The position numbers and the translations under genes are program-made. From Flavobacteriales bacterium (lineage in GTDB: Bacteria > Bacteroidota > Bacteroidia > Flavobacteriales > CAJXXR01), in the NCBI GenBank assembly GCA_025210805.1, contig JAOAQX010000034.1, positions 1 to 64,000 on the forward strand: 64,000 bases of DNA, read 5' to 3'. Position 1 is the stretch's first letter. The number at the start of each line of letters is the position of its first letter. The notes under the pieces are model-generated. The model had not been told where the DNA came from. It made no database searches and saw only the letters and a list, made by a program, of their open reading frames with translations. Positions 62,303 to 64,000 of this stretch are shown piece by piece.

Positions 62303-64000
62303 TAGTTCGTCTTTTCCCAGATTAAACTATCCTGATCATAATGCAACAGCACCTCGTCGTTTTCTACAATATTCTGTGCAACAATCATTCTCGAAATCGC
62401 TTTTTTGATATAAGTTCTCACAACTCCAGCAATGGGTCTTGCTCCATATTTTTTAGAATATCCTTTGTCCGCCAAATAGGTAATTGCTTCGGGACTCAAG
62501 GATAGTTTGATGTCTTTTTCTTTTTCTAGCTGCTCCTGAAGTCTCGCAACATGCAATTTAAAAATCATCTCAGACACTGCTTTATTGATGGGTGCAAAAG
62601 GAACTACTTCTGTCAATCTTCCTAAAAATTCTGGTCGGAAATAAGGACTCATAATCTCTATTAACTGACTTGACTCTGGCTGTTTTCCTTTTTCAAATTC
62701 TTCTGCTATCCACTCACTACCAATATTGGAGGTGAAAATGATAATTGAATTCGAAAAATCCCCTTCTCTGTTTAATTTATCATGAATTTTCCCTTCATCC
62801 ATTATTTGTAAAAAAACATCGTACACAGAACTATGTGCTTTTTCTATTTCATCAAAAAGAACTACCGAAAATGGTTTTTGGCGAATCTTGTTCACCAGCA
62901 TTCCTCCTTCTTCATACCCAACATATCCTGGAGGAGCTCCGTAAAGTAAAGCAGCAGAATGCTCTTCTTTAAATTCCGACATATCAAAACGAATCATGGC
63001 ATTTTCATCATCAAAAAGTAATTCGGCTAGGGATTTTGTGAGTTCTGTTTTCCCTGTTCCCGTTGGTCCCAAAAAGAAGAAAGATCCTATAGGTTGGTTG
63101 GGATTACTCAATCCACTTCTTGACTCAATAATTGCATCGGCTAAGGTAGCTATAGCATGATTTTGTCCTTTTACTCGCTCTTTTAAATGTTCTTCTATAT
63201 GCAGAAGCTTATCTTTTTCTTCTGCCTGAATTTTTCCTATTGGAATTCCTGTAGTTTCTGCAACTATTGTGGCAATATCATTTTCGTTTATTTTTTTGAT
63301 TGGGCTCAGATGATGTTCCTTTATTTCCGTCAATAAATGCTCTGTATTTTCTAGAATATCCTCGGCGTTTTCAAGTTCTTCTAATTCTTTCTTAGATTGA
63401 ATTTTTGCCAGAATTACAGGGCTAATTTTATCTTTTATTTGATGATGAAGATATCGCAATGTTATATTCGCATCGATTTTTTTAAGATCTACTTTTTCCA
63501 ATTCTTTTTCAAGGCTTTCTATCGTCTGAGAGAGTTGTCTATTACTTCTGCTGATGGAAGCCAAAGTTTGATCTAATAGGCTAATGGCTGTATTGGGAAG
63601 TTTTTGTTCTTTAAAATACCTCTTGGAAAAATGTACAGCTTGCTCTATGGCATTCTTCTCAATACCTATTTGATAATAAGCGGTCAGTTTTATTCGCTGA
63701 TTTTCCATGCATTGACTAAGATACAAAGGTGATAATTCTGCAATTTGTATAGGAAGTATTTTATTCTGAATGCTATGATTTTCTATTTGTTGTCGATAGT
63801 AATCGGTACCTGTGATTGCTAAGAGTCTAACTTTTCCGAGCCTTAATTGGGCGGAAAGAAGATTGATAATGGCTTTACTATTTTGAATTCCTTCTGTAAG
63901 AATAGGTAAATCATCTATTACCAAAAGACAATTCTCAAGCTTAGAAACTTTATCAAAAATAGCACTCAGTTTTTTAGACAATTCAGCACTATTACCACTA
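62302..64000 (-). CDS. ClpV/TssH-like AAA+ ATPase, N-terminus outside window
   Basis: 566 residues are visible, continuing beyond the edge. It holds the end of nucleotide-binding domain 1, a shortened middle domain (about 95 residues, RQLSQTIESLEKELEKV), and full domain 2: GPTGTGKTE, VVLFDEIEKAH, GAPPGYVGYEEGG and sensor FTSNIGS. In domain 1 the ClpB-like GATTLDEYR...ERRF block is replaced by AITGTDYYR...QNKIL, so the arginine finger is missing. ClpV disassembles contracted sheath; ClpB is the alternative. Confidence 0.7.
   Translation of the reverse strand, partial: SGNSAELSKKLSAIFDKVSKLENCLLVIDDLPILTEGIQNSKAIINLLSAQLRLGKVRLLAITGTDYYRQQIENHSIQNKILPIQIAELSPLYLSQCMENQRIKLTAYYQIGIEKNAIEQAVHFSKRYFKEQKLPNTAISLLDQTLASISRSNRQLSQTIESLEKELEKVDLKKIDANITLRYLHHQIKDKISPVILAKIQSKKELEELENAEDILENTEHLLTEIKEHHLSPIKKINENDIATIVAETTGIPIGKIQAEEKDKLLHIEEHLKERVKGQNHAIATLADAIIESRSGLSNPNQPIGSFFFLGPTGTGKTELTKSLAELLFDDENAMIRFDMSEFKEEHSAALLYGAPPGYVGYEEGGMLVNKIRQKPFSVVLFDEIEKAHSSVYDVFLQIMDEGKIHDKLNREGDFSNSIIIFTSNIGSEWIAEEFEKGKQPESSQLIEIMSPYFRPEFLGRLTEVVPFAPINKAVSEMIFKLHVARLQEQLEKEKDIKLSLSPEAITYLADKGYSKKYGARPIAGVVRTYIKKAISRMIVAQNIVENDEVLLHYDQDSLIWEKTN

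Overview
The window is AT-rich chromosomal DNA from a member of the Bacteroidota, most likely Flavobacteriia or a close relative. The evidence is TAnnTTTG-type promoter boxes, SusC/Oar-style TonB receptors with an N-terminal carboxypeptidase-like domain, lipoproteins with a bare LxxC signal, a type IX secretion (T9SS) C-terminal sorting domain, DPP-IV, M13 and M16 secreted peptidases, and an exosortase-N/VIT pair. There are no rRNA genes or CRISPR arrays, and no complete insertion sequence or integrase gene was seen.

Layout. 1-0.5 kb: 3' end of tRNA-Asp, a degenerate tandem tRNA-Asp copy and a frameshifted GIY-YIG nuclease. 0.8-6.9 kb: small accessory/regulatory genes (AhpD-like protein, AraC regulator, alpha/beta hydrolase, YiiX-like peptidase, DUF2007-like protein, Rossmann oxidoreductase), then a membrane protein/winged-helix pair with a 17-bp palindrome on each side and a Coq4-like gene lacking a standard start codon. 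6.9-10.7 kb: VIT protein with a PEP-CTERM-like tail, coupled to exosortase N. 10.7-26.5 kb (minus strand): gcvP, deoC, a putative cobamide/siderophore uptake set (permease, binding protein, beta-propeller lipoprotein), bioA, dnaX with an A10 frameshift site, an orphan T4 gp19-type tail-tube protein, a 3'-5' exonuclease, a C-terminal processing peptidase, dCMP deaminase, elbB and trpS. 27-46 kb: M16 and M13 peptidases, a Crp-type regulator, outer-membrane proteins, lipoproteins, an Oar-like TonB receptor, murB, a glycosyltransferase, a DTW tRNA-modification enzyme and a DPP-IV peptidase.

46-56 kb is an accessory island. Its genes are short, mostly unrecognised and all on the plus strand. They are separated by long hairpins and repeated trailers, and the island ends at a tRNA-Ser(UGA) gene. 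Two adjacent genes are flanked by short inverted repeats in the geometry of integron cassettes (attC R''/R'). A group II intron 3'-end remnant (domain V, domain VI and a CTACTCGAT terminus) lies on the opposite strand and abuts one of these sites exactly. I read this as an integrase-less cassette array (CALIN-like); this is the best candidate for an under-described system here.

56-61 kb returns to core genes: a 268-bp inverted-repeat element, pfkA, a TsaC-like gene, aroK and an FMN-binding glutamate synthase family gene. The last 2.6 kb enters a probable Bacteroidota-type (T6SSiii) type VI secretion cluster with a TssG-like protein and the C-terminal part of a ClpV/TssH-like AAA+ ATPase whose first nucleotide-binding domain looks degenerate.
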